Below are positions 20,658 through 28,625 of a stretch of 64,000 bases of DNA, piece after piece. Source of the stretch: an uncultured Muribaculaceae bacterium (lineage in GTDB: Bacteria > Bacteroidota > Bacteroidia > Bacteroidales > Muribaculaceae); assembly GCA_910579845.1 (NCBI GenBank), contig CAJTWL010000011.1, positions 14,125 through 78,124 on the forward strand. Direction: 5' to 3'. Under the pieces are notes generated by a model that was given only the letters and a program-made list of their open reading frames with translations, was not told the DNA's origin and ran no database searches. Position 1 is the stretch's first letter; each line of letters begins with the position of its first letter. Made by a program: the position numbers and the translations under genes.

Positions 20658-22681
20658 ATGATCTCATCTTTAGGGAATACGGGACCCGATTTGCAGATAC
20701 CTTTCATTCCGTTTTTTGTTTCCATAGCGCAACACATGCATATTCCGAATCCGCATGCCATTCTTGCTTCGAGACTTATTTCGCCCGGTTTCTCCAGTCC
20801 GAGGCATACGGCGCGCAGCATCGGCATGGGTCCGCAGGCGTAGAAATAGTCATACTCCACATTGTTTTCACGTATGGCGTCTGTGACGAATCCTTTGGTG
20901 CCGTAACTTCCGTCTACAGTTGAAACGATTGTCTTATGACCTAATTTTCTGAATTCCTCCTCCAGAAGTATATCCTGTTTCGAATTGAATCCGAGCGCCA
21001 CAGTTCCGAAAATGCATCTGTCGGAAAGTTCACGTGCAAGCTGGAGGAGGGGAGCGGTGCCGATCCCACCGCCGACAAGCAGGGGAGCGGTCAGTTCGCT
21101 TTTTACGTTGAAGCCGTTTCCGAGTCCTGTGAGAAGATTGACTTCTGTGCCGGGTTGCATCTGCGACATTGCGGCGGTTCCTCCGCCGACAACATCGTAT
21201 AGGAGTGTAAGTTCACCATCAAGACAGTCGCATACGGAGATCGGGCGCCGTAAATATTTTCCGGGCACCGCTACCTCGACAAACTGTCCCGGAGCTGTGA
21301 AATCGGATGTATCGCCTTTCAGAACCATTCTCCATGTCTTTATAGTCACGCGATCGTTGGACACCACCTTGAAATTATGTTCTTTGTGTCTTTCGACGGC
21401 TGATCTCCGGTTGCCGGCGGCATAGGCTATCTTACCTCCTGCTATCGTGGTGATGACTTTCCCCTGGAGTTTCATTCCTGCAAATGGAGTGCTTCTGCCT
21501 TGGCTCATAAAATCCTTGGCGTCGACCACGAACTGTTTGTTGAAATTGACTATTGCGAGGTCTGCCCTGTCACCCTCTTTCAGACCGCCTTGTATTTCAA
21601 AAATCTCGCGGGGAGTGTATGCCATCAGTTCGAGCATTCTGTCGAAAGTTATGATTCCGGGTTTTACCAGATATGTGTATATTGCGGCAAGAGAGGTTTC
21701 CAGTCCCACGACACCCATCGCGCTTTTGGCAAGTCCCCGTGACTTCTCATCTTCGGAATGCGGAGCATGATCGGTGGCAATAACGTCGATTGTACCGTCA
21801 GCCACACCGGCTATAAGAGCATCGCGGTCGCGCGCCGAACGCAACGGCGGGTTCATCTTGAATCTTCCGTCCTCCTGTAAATCCTCATCGCAGAACACAA
21901 GGTAATGGGGAGCTGTCTCGCAGGTCACCTTTACGCCCCGGGCTTTGCCGCGACGGATCAGGTCTACGCTTTCGGCTGTGGATATATGACAGATATGCAG
22001 ATGGCATCCTGTGCGTTCTGCAAGGTCGATGTCTCGCTCTATTTCCCTCCATTCGCTTTCGGAGCAGATACCTTTGTGCCCGTGTGCGGCGGCATATTCT
22101 CCGTCATGAATGTAGCCTCCTTTCAGCAGTTCGTTGACTTCGCAGTGTGCCGCAAGAACTTTGCCTGTAGGTGTGACACCCTCCATGGCATGGAGCATGA
22201 CTTCATTGTCCTGGACTCCTGAGCCGTCATCGGAAAAACCGGCTACGAAAGGTGAGAGCTCTTTATAGTAGACCAGCTCCTTACCTTTGCGTCCGCGGGT
22301 GATTGTAGCATAGGGGAGCACCTCAATGCAGGCCTGCTCTTCGATAAGTCTGATCTGTTCACGAAGATGAGCCGGTGTGTCGGGTGCCGGGTTGAGGTTC
22401 GGCATCGCGCATACGGTGGTGAATCCTCCGGCAGCGGCTGCGCGTGTCCCCGAAGCCATGGTTTCTTTATATGAAAAACCGGGCTCACGGAGATGCACAT
22501 GCACATCCACAAGCCCGGGAATAACTGTGAGACCGGAAGCCTCTATCACTTCACAATCATTTTCATCCGGCAGTGAGGGGGCAATCTTTTTTATGATATT
22601 CCCCTCGATAAGAATATCTTTTGGACTCTCACCTGCGCCTGGCGAAAAAGCAGCGTTCTTTATTAAAATTTTATTAGCCAT
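20648..22681 (-). CDS. Fused dihydroorotase-PyrK (DHODH electron-transfer subunit)
   Basis: One 677-aa frame joins two enzymes. Residues 1-425 are a class I dihydroorotase with the metal motif VHVHLREPG (His61, His63), NPPLRS and TDHAPHS with catalytic Asp304. Residues 435-677 are PyrK: FAD-binding RRPISVCD near 479, GGGIGTAPLL near 538 and a [2Fe-2S] site Cys643-X4-Cys648-X2-Cys651-X11-Cys663. The linker is about ten residues (NRRSAVERHK). The start at 22679-22681 is chosen because a promoter ends 8 nt before it; upstream codons to 22729 would lie in the promoter. PyrK feeds electrons from PyrD to NAD+. Confidence 0.93.
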   Translation of the reverse strand: MANKILIKNAAFSPGAGESPKDILIEGNIIKKIAPSLPDENDCEVIEASGLTVIPGLVDVHVHLREPGFSYKETMASGTRAAAAGGFTTVCAMPNLNPAPDTPAHLREQIRLIEEQACIEVLPYATITRGRKGKELVYYKELSPFVAGFSDDGSGVQDNEVMLHAMEGVTPTGKVLAAHCEVNELLKGGYIHDGEYAAAHGHKGICSESEWREIERDIDLAERTGCHLHICHISTAESVDLIRRGKARGVKVTCETAPHYLVFCDEDLQEDGRFKMNPPLRSARDRDALIAGVADGTIDVIATDHAPHSEDEKSRGLAKSAMGVVGLETSLAAIYTYLVKPGIITFDRMLELMAYTPREIFEIQGGLKEGDRADLAIVNFNKQFVVDAKDFMSQGRSTPFAGMKLQGKVITTIAGGKIAYAAGNRRSAVERHKEHNFKVVSNDRVTIKTWRMVLKGDTSDFTAPGQFVEVAVPGKYLRRPISVCDCLDGELTLLYDVVGGGTAAMSQMQPGTEVNLLTGLGNGFNVKSELTAPLLVGGGIGTAPLLQLARELSDRCIFGTVALGFNSKQDILLEEEFRKLGHKTIVSTVDGSYGTKGFVTDAIRENNVEYDYFYACGPMPMLRAVCLGLEKPGEISLEARMACGFGICMCCAMETKNGMKGICKSGPVFPKDEIIWK

Positions 22682-22689
22682 TTCAAATG

Positions 22690-22720
22690 CAAAGATAACG
22701 TTTATTTCCCGCTTGACAAA
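22690..22720 (-). promoter_or_regulatory. Promoter of the pyr operon
   Basis: Minus-strand TTTG (22717-22720), 19 nt, TATCTTTG (22690-22697) fits the Bacteroidota consensus well. The -7 box ends 8 nt from the pyrC-pyrK ATG, so the transcript should be leaderless or nearly so. Confidence 0.75.
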
Positions 22721-22778
22721 CACCTCCAATATAAATTTTGAAAAATGATTTGTCGGGTGATAATTGAATATACTTTTA

Positions 22779-22810
22779 TTTGAAAAATTACGGAATTTCC
22801 ATTAACTTTG
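22779..22810 (+). promoter_or_regulatory. Promoter of carAB with an overlapping inverted repeat
   Basis: TTTG (22779-22782), 20 nt, TAACTTTG (22803-22810) is a strong Bacteroidota promoter. CGGAATTT (22791-22798) and AAATTCCG (22817-22824) form an exact inverted repeat around the -7 box. The second arm ends two bases before the carA ATG at 22827. This is a good operator candidate. The leader would be only about 10 nt. Confidence 0.75.
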
Positions 22811-22826
22811 CAATCAAAATTCCGCA

Positions 22827-23903
22827 ATGCAAGTTTCCAGAAAAGCTATCCTGACTCTTGAAGACGGCTCGAAGTTTGAAGGCTATTCTTTCGGCTACGA
22901 AGCCCCGTGTTCCGGCGAGGTGGTTTTCAACACCGCGATGACCGGATATCCGGAAAGTCTTACCGATCCCTCATACGAAGGGCAGATTTTAGTGACCACA
23001 TATCCAATCCTTGGCAATTATGGCGTTCCGTCGGCGGATACCTCTACAGAAGCCAACGTCAGTGACTATTTCGAGTCAAGCCGCATTCATTGCAAGGCTA
23101 TCGTCTGCCAGGATTACAGTTGGGTGCCGAGCCATTGGCAGGCGACCCGTTCTCTCGCCGACTGGCTGAAAGATGAGAAGGTGCCCGGAATCTATGGCAT
23201 AGATACCCGCGCATTGACCAAGCTTCTCCGCGACAAGGGTTCCATGCTTGGTAAGATCACTTTTGAGAATGGAGAGGATATCGAGTTTACAGATCCCAAC
23301 AAGGAGAATCTTATTGCAAAAGTAAGCACCAAGGAGGTGCAGGAGTTCGGAGAGGGCGAGAAAAGGGTAGTGCTGGTAGACTGTGGCACCAAATACAACA
23401 TCATACGTTGTCTTACCCGTCGCGGAGTGCGTGTGACACTCGTACCGTGGGATTTCGATTTTACCACCATACCATATGACGGTCTCTTTATCTCTAATGG
23501 TCCCGGAAGTCCGGAATTCGCCGAGGAGACAGTGAAGAATATCCGGAAGGCATTTGAGATCGGCAAACCGATATGTGGCATCTGCATGGGCAACCAGCTG
23601 CTCAGTAAAGCCGCCGGAGCCAAAATCTACAAACTCAAATACGGACACCGCAGCCATAACCAGCCGGTACGTCTGAGCGGTACGGAGAAGTGCTATATAA
23701 CATCACAGAACCATGGTTTCGCAGTGGACAACGACACTATACCGGAAGACTGGGAGCCTCATTTCATAAATATGAATGACGGTACCAACGAGGGTATACG
23801 GCATAAATCGAAACCATTCTTCTCCGCGCAGTTCCATCCTGAAGCCAGCAGCGGTCCGAAGGATACGGAGTTTATCTTTGATGAATTCATAAAACTTCTA
23901 TGA
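22827..23903 (+). CDS. carA: Carbamoyl-phosphate synthase, small (glutaminase) subunit
   Basis: The 358-aa subunit hydrolyses glutamine and passes ammonia to CarB. The N-terminal domain begins AILTLEDGSKFEGYSFG; the class I glutaminase has PICGICMGNQLL with the nucleophilic Cys near 251, SHNQPVR, and QFHPEASSGP with the catalytic His. Length is normal for CarA. It is divergent from the pyr operon, so the first step of the pathway is transcribed back to back with the rest. Confidence 0.96.
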   Translation: MQVSRKAILTLEDGSKFEGYSFGYEAPCSGEVVFNTAMTGYPESLTDPSYEGQILVTTYPILGNYGVPSADTSTEANVSDYFESSRIHCKAIVCQDYSWVPSHWQATRSLADWLKDEKVPGIYGIDTRALTKLLRDKGSMLGKITFENGEDIEFTDPNKENLIAKVSTKEVQEFGEGEKRVVLVDCGTKYNIIRCLTRRGVRVTLVPWDFDFTTIPYDGLFISNGPGSPEFAEETVKNIRKAFEIGKPICGICMGNQLLSKAAGAKIYKLKYGHRSHNQPVRLSGTEKCYITSQNHGFAVDNDTIPEDWEPHFINMNDGTNEGIRHKSKPFFSAQFHPEASSGPKDTEFIFDEFIKLL

Positions 23904-23910
23904 TATAAAG

Positions 23911-23945
23911 CCTGTCGGAACTATTGCTCCGTCAGGTATTTTTTT
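23911..23945 (+). terminator. Terminator-like hairpin between carA and carB
   Basis: CCTG-CGGA (23911-23919) pairs with TCCG-CAGG (23928-23936), followed by a run of Ts. It would cut transcription between the two subunits, so carB is either expressed by read-through or from its own promoter. It may balance subunit amounts. Confidence 0.75.
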
Positions 23946-23981
23946 ACAATATTAAACCACAATTTCAACAACATATCTTCC

Positions 23982-26900
23982 ATGTCAGATAAATCGCAAA
24001 TTAAAAAAGTATTGTTTCTCGGTTCCGGAGCTTTGAAGATCGGGGAGGCCGGGGAGTTCGATTACAGTGGATCGCAGGCACTGAAGGCAATGAAGGAGGA
24101 GAACATAACAACCGTCCTTATCAACCCGAATATTGCCACCGTGCAGACCTCCGAAGGTTTTGCCGACAAGATCTATTTTCTTCCGGTCACACCATATTTT
24201 GTGGAGAAGGTCATAGAGAAAGAGCGTCCGGACGGAATATTTCTGGCTTTTGGCGGACAGACAGCGCTCAACTGCGGTGTAAAGCTGTATGAGTCGGGAG
24301 TGCTGGAGAAATATGATGTCAAGGTGCTTGGAACTCCGGTCCGCGCGATCATGGATACGGAAGACCGCGAGCTTTTCGTCAAGAAGCTTGACGAGATAGA
24401 TGTGAAAACGATCAAGAGCGAGGCTGTCGATTCTGTTGAGGATGCGCTTGTTGCCGCCGACCGTCTCGGATATCCGGTGATTATCCGTGCCGCATATGCT
24501 CTCGGTGGTCTCGGCAGCGGTTTCTGCGACAATCGCGATGAACTGATATCACTTGCGGAGCAGGCTCTCTCCTTCTCTCCCCAGGTACTTGTGGAGAAGA
24601 GTCTCAAGGGCTGGAAGGAAGTGGAATATGAAGTGGTTCGTGACCGGTTCGACAACTGTATCACAGTCTGCAACATGGAGAACTTCGACCCGCTGGGCAT
24701 ACACACCGGCGAGAGTATAGTTGTGGCTCCGTCACAGACTCTGTCGAACGAGGATTACCACATGCTCCGCAAACTTGCGATAAAGATCATCCGTCATATA
24801 GGGATAGTAGGAGAGTGCAACGTGCAATATGCATACGACCCGGAATCCATGGATTATCGTGTCATAGAGGTCAACGCGCGTCTCTCCCGCTCTTCGGCTC
24901 TTGCTTCCAAAGCTACAGGTTATCCGTTGGCTTTTGTCGCAGCCAAACTCGGTCTGGGCTACGGTCTGTTCGATCTTAAGAACTCTGTGACCCGTTCTAC
25001 ATCGGCGTTCTTTGAACCGGCTCTGGATTATATCGTATGTAAGATTCCCCGCTGGGATCTCGGTAAATTCCACGGTGTGAAACGTGAGATCGGCAGTTCT
25101 ATGAAGTCTGTAGGAGAGGTCATGGCTATCGGAAGAACCTTCGAGGAGGCTATACAGAAAGGACTTCGTATGATAGGTCAGGGGATGCACGGATTTGTGG
25201 AGAACAAGCCGATTCGTTTTGCGGATCTTGACAGATCGCTGCGGGAGCCTACGGACAAGCGTATCTTCGCTATCGAGGAGGCTTTCCGTCAGGGTTATGA
25301 CGTGCAGAAGATCCATGATCTTACAAAGATAGACAAGTGGTTCCTCGAGAAACTGCATGTCATCTACAATACAATGAAGGAACTTGAGAATTACGATACT
25401 CTCGAGAGTGTTCCTGATCTGCTCCTTCGCCGTGCCAAGGAGCAGGGCTTCAGTGATTTTCAGATCGGTCGCGCCATCTGGGGAGAAGATATGAACACTA
25501 AAGCCGAGGAATTGACCTCGATAGTACGTAAAAGCCGTATAGAGCGTGGCATCCGCCCTGTAGTGAAACAGATCGACACTCTGGCTGCCGAATATCCGGC
25601 ACAGACGAATTATCTGTATCTTACTTATAACGGAACGCAGAATGATGTCAATTATCTCGGTGACCGGAAATCGGTGGTTGTTCTCGGTTCCGGCGCCTAT
25701 CGTATCGGCAGCTCGGTAGAGTTCGACTGGTGTGGCGTGAATGCCCTTATGACGGTCGCAAAAGCCGGCTACAGACCTGTAATGATAAATTATAATCCGG
25801 AGACGGTATCTACCGATTATGACATGTGTGAACGCCTCTATTTCGATGAGCTCACATATGAACGGGTGATGGATATTCTTGAACTCGAGATGCCGCACGG
25901 CGTCATCTTGTCGACCGGCGGTCAGATACCTAACAACCTTGCCATGCGTCTTGACAAGGCCAAGGTCAATATTCTCGGCACGCAGGCAAAAGATATCGAC
26001 AATGCGGAAGACAGGAACAAGTTCTCCTCACTCTGTGACGAGATCGGTGTTGACCAGCCGCGCTGGCGTGAGTTGACATCTATGGAGGATATCGACGAGT
26101 TTGTGGCTGAAGTGGGATTCCCGGTGCTTGTGCGTCCCTCTTACGTGCTTTCCGGGGCGGCAATGAACGTATGTTCGAATGAAGATGAGCTGCAGCGCTT
26201 CCTCAAGCTTGCCGCCAACGTTTCCAAACAGCATCCTGTAGTTGTATCCGACTTTATACAGGGTGCCAAGGAGATAGAGATGGATGCGGTGGCTCAGAAC
26301 GGAGAGATCAAGCTGTATGCGATCTCCGAGCATATCGAGTTTGCAGGCGTGCATTCGGGAGATGCCACAATACAGTTCCCTCCGCAGAAGCTCTATGTGG
26401 AGACCATGCGCCGCATAAAGAAGATATCGGGCAAGATAGCCAAGGCGTTGCATATATCGGGACCGTTCAATATACAGTTCCTTGCCAAAGATAATGATAT
26501 CAAGGTCATAGAGTGTAATCTGCGTGCATCGCGCAGTTTCCCGTTTGTGTCGAAGGTATCGAAGCAGAACTTTATCGATGCCGCTACCCGCGTAATGCTG
26601 GGTATGGAGGTAGGAAAGCCTGCCGCATCCGCCTTTGATCTCGATTATGTGGGTATCAAGGCTTCTCAGTTCTCCTTCTCCCGTCTGCAGGGTGCAGACC
26701 CAGTTTTAGGTGTGGATATGTCATCGACAGGAGAGGTCGGTTGTATCGGTGACGACACGTCGGAGGCTATACTTAAATCGATGTTGTCGGTCGGTTATAC
26801 GATTCCAAGAAAGAATGTTCTGTTGAGCTCCGGAAATGCCCGTCAGAAGGTCGATCTTCTTGAACCGGCGCGTATGCTTCACCGAAAAGGTTACACTATA

Positions 26901-27212
26901 TATGCCACTCCGGGAACACAGAAGTTCCTGCAGGACAACGGAGTGCCGGCTATTGTGGTCTACTTCCCGGCAGATGTCGACAAACAGCCGCAGGCGCTTG
27001 AACTGCTACACGCAAAGCAGATAGATCTTGTAGTGAACATACCGAAGAATCTAACTGTCAAAGAGCTTACAAACGGTTATAAGATACGTCGTGCTTCGAT
27101 TGATCTCAATATACCGTTGCTCACAAACGCGCGTCTCGCTTCGGCATTCATCCGTGCCTTCTGCGAACTCCCCATCTCCGAAATCAAGATAAAGAGCTGG
27201 GACGAATACTAA
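23982..27212 (+). CDS. carB: Carbamoyl-phosphate synthase, large subunit
   Basis: The 1076-aa subunit makes carbamoyl phosphate from bicarbonate, ammonia and two ATP. Two homologous ATP-grasp halves are visible: GSGALKIGEAGEFDYSGSQA and NARLSRSSALASKATGYPLA in the first, GSGAYRIGSSVEFDWCGVNA and NLRASRSFPFVSK in the second. A C-terminal MGS-like allosteric domain follows (about 935-1076, GYTIYATPGTQKFL), the site where UMP and similar effectors bind in the family. Length is typical. It is 78 bp after carA with a terminator-like hairpin between. Confidence 0.97.
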   Translation: MSDKSQIKKVLFLGSGALKIGEAGEFDYSGSQALKAMKEENITTVLINPNIATVQTSEGFADKIYFLPVTPYFVEKVIEKERPDGIFLAFGGQTALNCGVKLYESGVLEKYDVKVLGTPVRAIMDTEDRELFVKKLDEIDVKTIKSEAVDSVEDALVAADRLGYPVIIRAAYALGGLGSGFCDNRDELISLAEQALSFSPQVLVEKSLKGWKEVEYEVVRDRFDNCITVCNMENFDPLGIHTGESIVVAPSQTLSNEDYHMLRKLAIKIIRHIGIVGECNVQYAYDPESMDYRVIEVNARLSRSSALASKATGYPLAFVAAKLGLGYGLFDLKNSVTRSTSAFFEPALDYIVCKIPRWDLGKFHGVKREIGSSMKSVGEVMAIGRTFEEAIQKGLRMIGQGMHGFVENKPIRFADLDRSLREPTDKRIFAIEEAFRQGYDVQKIHDLTKIDKWFLEKLHVIYNTMKELENYDTLESVPDLLLRRAKEQGFSDFQIGRAIWGEDMNTKAEELTSIVRKSRIERGIRPVVKQIDTLAAEYPAQTNYLYLTYNGTQNDVNYLGDRKSVVVLGSGAYRIGSSVEFDWCGVNALMTVAKAGYRPVMINYNPETVSTDYDMCERLYFDELTYERVMDILELEMPHGVILSTGGQIPNNLAMRLDKAKVNILGTQAKDIDNAEDRNKFSSLCDEIGVDQPRWRELTSMEDIDEFVAEVGFPVLVRPSYVLSGAAMNVCSNEDELQRFLKLAANVSKQHPVVVSDFIQGAKEIEMDAVAQNGEIKLYAISEHIEFAGVHSGDATIQFPPQKLYVETMRRIKKISGKIAKALHISGPFNIQFLAKDNDIKVIECNLRASRSFPFVSKVSKQNFIDAATRVMLGMEVGKPAASAFDLDYVGIKASQFSFSRLQGADPVLGVDMSSTGEVGCIGDDTSEAILKSMLSVGYTIPRKNVLLSSGNARQKVDLLEPARMLHRKGYTIYATPGTQKFLQDNGVPAIVVYFPADVDKQPQALELLHAKQIDLVVNIPKNLTVKELTNGYKIRRASIDLNIPLLTNARLASAFIRAFCELPISEIKIKSWDEY

Positions 27213-27230
27213 CATAGAATATGATAACAG

Positions 27231-27276
27231 AACAGGGCGTATCGGATTCATCTGATGCGCCCTGTTAACTTTTTTA
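27231..27276. terminator. Terminator after carB
   Basis: AACAGGGCG-ATC (27231-27243) pairs with GAT-CGCCCTGTT (27254-27266), followed by a T-run. It lies 18 bp after the carB stop and just before the opposing lipoprotein gene. Confidence 0.85.
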
Positions 27277-27283
27277 ATAAGAT

Positions 27284-27784
27284 TTACTTTGTCGGTGCGG
27301 CTTGCTGAACTAATCTTAAATTAAGATATTTATATCCGCCTCCAAGTACTAAATCAAATACCCTTGGGGTGTCGGCATTATTCTTTTTTATATCAATTTC
27401 TATTGAATGGGTTGAATTATTATGCTGGATATTGCCCCAATCTCCATTTAAGACAGGTATTTCTTCAAGATAGGGAGGTTCACCGGAAAAATTATTCTCT
27501 TTATATTGTTTTACACCATTAATTAAAATCCTTGACACAGATGCTGCTTGTCTGTATTTTTTAGACGGTATGATTGAGAATGACAATCCTTCGGCAGGAA
27601 TATTGCCTTCTAATGTAAATTCGTCAGCTGTAGCTTTTAAATTTAACCCTACAGTTTCAATTGTGATAGGCTCAAATTTGCCGCCAACCAAAATCTCCTC
27701 TCTATTATTCTCAATATCATTACCCTCACATGAATATAATCCAAGTGTAAGCACACTTAAAAAAATTATAAATATATTCTTCAT
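27284..27784 (-). CDS. Small lipoprotein of unknown function
   Basis: The 166-aa protein begins with a lipoprotein signal (MKNIFIIFLSVLTLGLYSC, lipid Cys19). The mature part has no recognised catalytic motif. Its last 30 residues (VFDLVLGGGYKYLNLRLVQQ) resemble the end strand of BACON-like beta-sandwich domains, in which a final V-x-Q motif is common; this is a weak similarity. It converges on carB. Base composition is AT-rich against the neighbouring pyr and car genes, so it is probably accessory. The stretch just upstream is a gene remnant and repeats. Confidence 0.6.
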   Translation of the reverse strand: MKNIFIIFLSVLTLGLYSCEGNDIENNREEILVGGKFEPITIETVGLNLKATADEFTLEGNIPAEGLSFSIIPSKKYRQAASVSRILINGVKQYKENNFSGEPPYLEEIPVLNGDWGNIQHNNSTHSIEIDIKKNNADTPRVFDLVLGGGYKYLNLRLVQQAAPTK

Positions 27785-27793
27785 AATATCAAT

Positions 27794-27982
27794 TTATTTA
27801 CGAATACCTGTAATAGCTGTTAGATTGTATCGAAAATAACCTTTTTTATACTCTTCTGTAGGTATGGAGGATCTTGTAGAATCTTCATCTTCGTTAAAGC
27901 CAGAGAATCCAAATGCATCAAATGCCTCACTAAGAAAATATCCATCATAACTTCCATATATGTAAAGTGGAATTAAACTGGA
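27794..27982 (-). pseudogene. C-terminal remnant of an unknown protein
   Basis: About 62 sense codons without a start read SSLIPLYIYGSYDGYF through to YNLTAITGIRK and TAA. The composition looks like real protein. An in-frame stop at 27983-27985 falls at the edge of a dispersed repeat, so the 5' part of the gene seems to have been cut off there. The lipoprotein gene starts 10 bp beyond its stop, so the two once formed an operon. Confidence 0.45.
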
Positions 27983-28119
27983 CTATAAAACTTGTTCTTT
28001 ATTACGTCTTTAGCCTTGTCGGTCAGTCGTATACGAGAGCATACTCGATCCCTAAACAGCAAAAACCGTCAATAAATAACCGCGTTTTATATGTTAATTA
28101 AATTTTATCACTTACTTAC
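27977..28119 (-). repeat. Dispersed 143-bp repeat, copy 1
   Basis: The reverse complement of this stretch matches 47738-47880 over about 143 bp at roughly 85% by eye. Shared blocks include AACATATAAAACGCGGTTAT, CTCTCGTAT and CGACTGACCGACAAGG. A hairpin in the middle (in copy 2 GCATAC-TCTC-GTATGC) is largely kept. No coding frame is shared. Confidence 0.8.
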
Positions 28120-28293
28120 GAAAATAAACTATAAATATTTTGATTATCTTTTTGGATATTTTCACTATGTTTAATGGTTAAAACCAAGAGTATTTTCTCT
28201 TGACTAGTATTGACCTCTTAAAAACATCATTAAATCTTTTCTGATAGCTAATTTAAACTATTTCTTATAAATATATAAATTATTGTGAAGGAA

Positions 28294-28317
28294 AACATAT
28301 GTTAATTAACATATGTT
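28294..28317. repeat. Perfect 24-bp AT-rich palindrome
   Basis: AACATATGTTAA followed by its exact reverse complement. It lies in a gene-free AT-rich stretch 28120-28396 in which nothing else is recognised, other than a short AAACAGTTTCTAAGAG that recurs inverted at 48911-48926. Confidence 0.7.
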
Positions 28318-28396
28318 AATGATTTTGTTGTTATTGAGGCTAAATTAACAATAAAAATTTAAACAGTTTCTAAGAGTATAGTCTGCAATAATATAG

Positions 28397-28432
28397 CACA
28401 GGGTGTGTCAAATTGATTTGATACACCCTGTG
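28397..28432. terminator. Long hairpin, possible terminator
   Basis: CACAGGGTGT-G-TCAAAT pairs with ATTTGA-T-ACACCCTGTG around a two-base centre. Only weak T-runs follow, so its role as terminator for the amidophosphoribosyltransferase gene 190 bp upstream is uncertain. Confidence 0.45.
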
Positions 28433-28460
28433 ATGTTAATTTGATTACTTATCATACGAT

Positions 28461-28575
28461 GCCGTTACCCGATGTTTGGGAGGGCGGCTTGTCCTCAAGA
28501 CGCTAAAAATTATAGTTGGGTAATACCGAGTATCGCTGGGAGTTTAGGGACAAACTCCTCTACCAACCGTCTATA
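28461..28575 (+). repeat. Cruciform-type intergenic repeat, copy 1 of 4
   Basis: It opens with ACCCGATGTTTGGGAGGGCG and contains a first hairpin arm GGCTTGTCC, then GGGAGTTT and AAACTCC. The outer right arm is degraded (CTCTACCAACCG) compared with the copies at 46615 and 48950. It lies directly after the amidophosphoribosyltransferase stop. Confidence 0.75.
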
Positions 28576-28625
28576 ACATGCTCTAAATTACGTTGCACCG
28601 CTATTCCGGTTGCTATGTCTATGTG

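Noticed and set aside
22682..22729. Longer N-terminus for the PyrC-PyrK protein
   Set aside because: It would be encoded within the promoter, upstream of the predicted transcription start.
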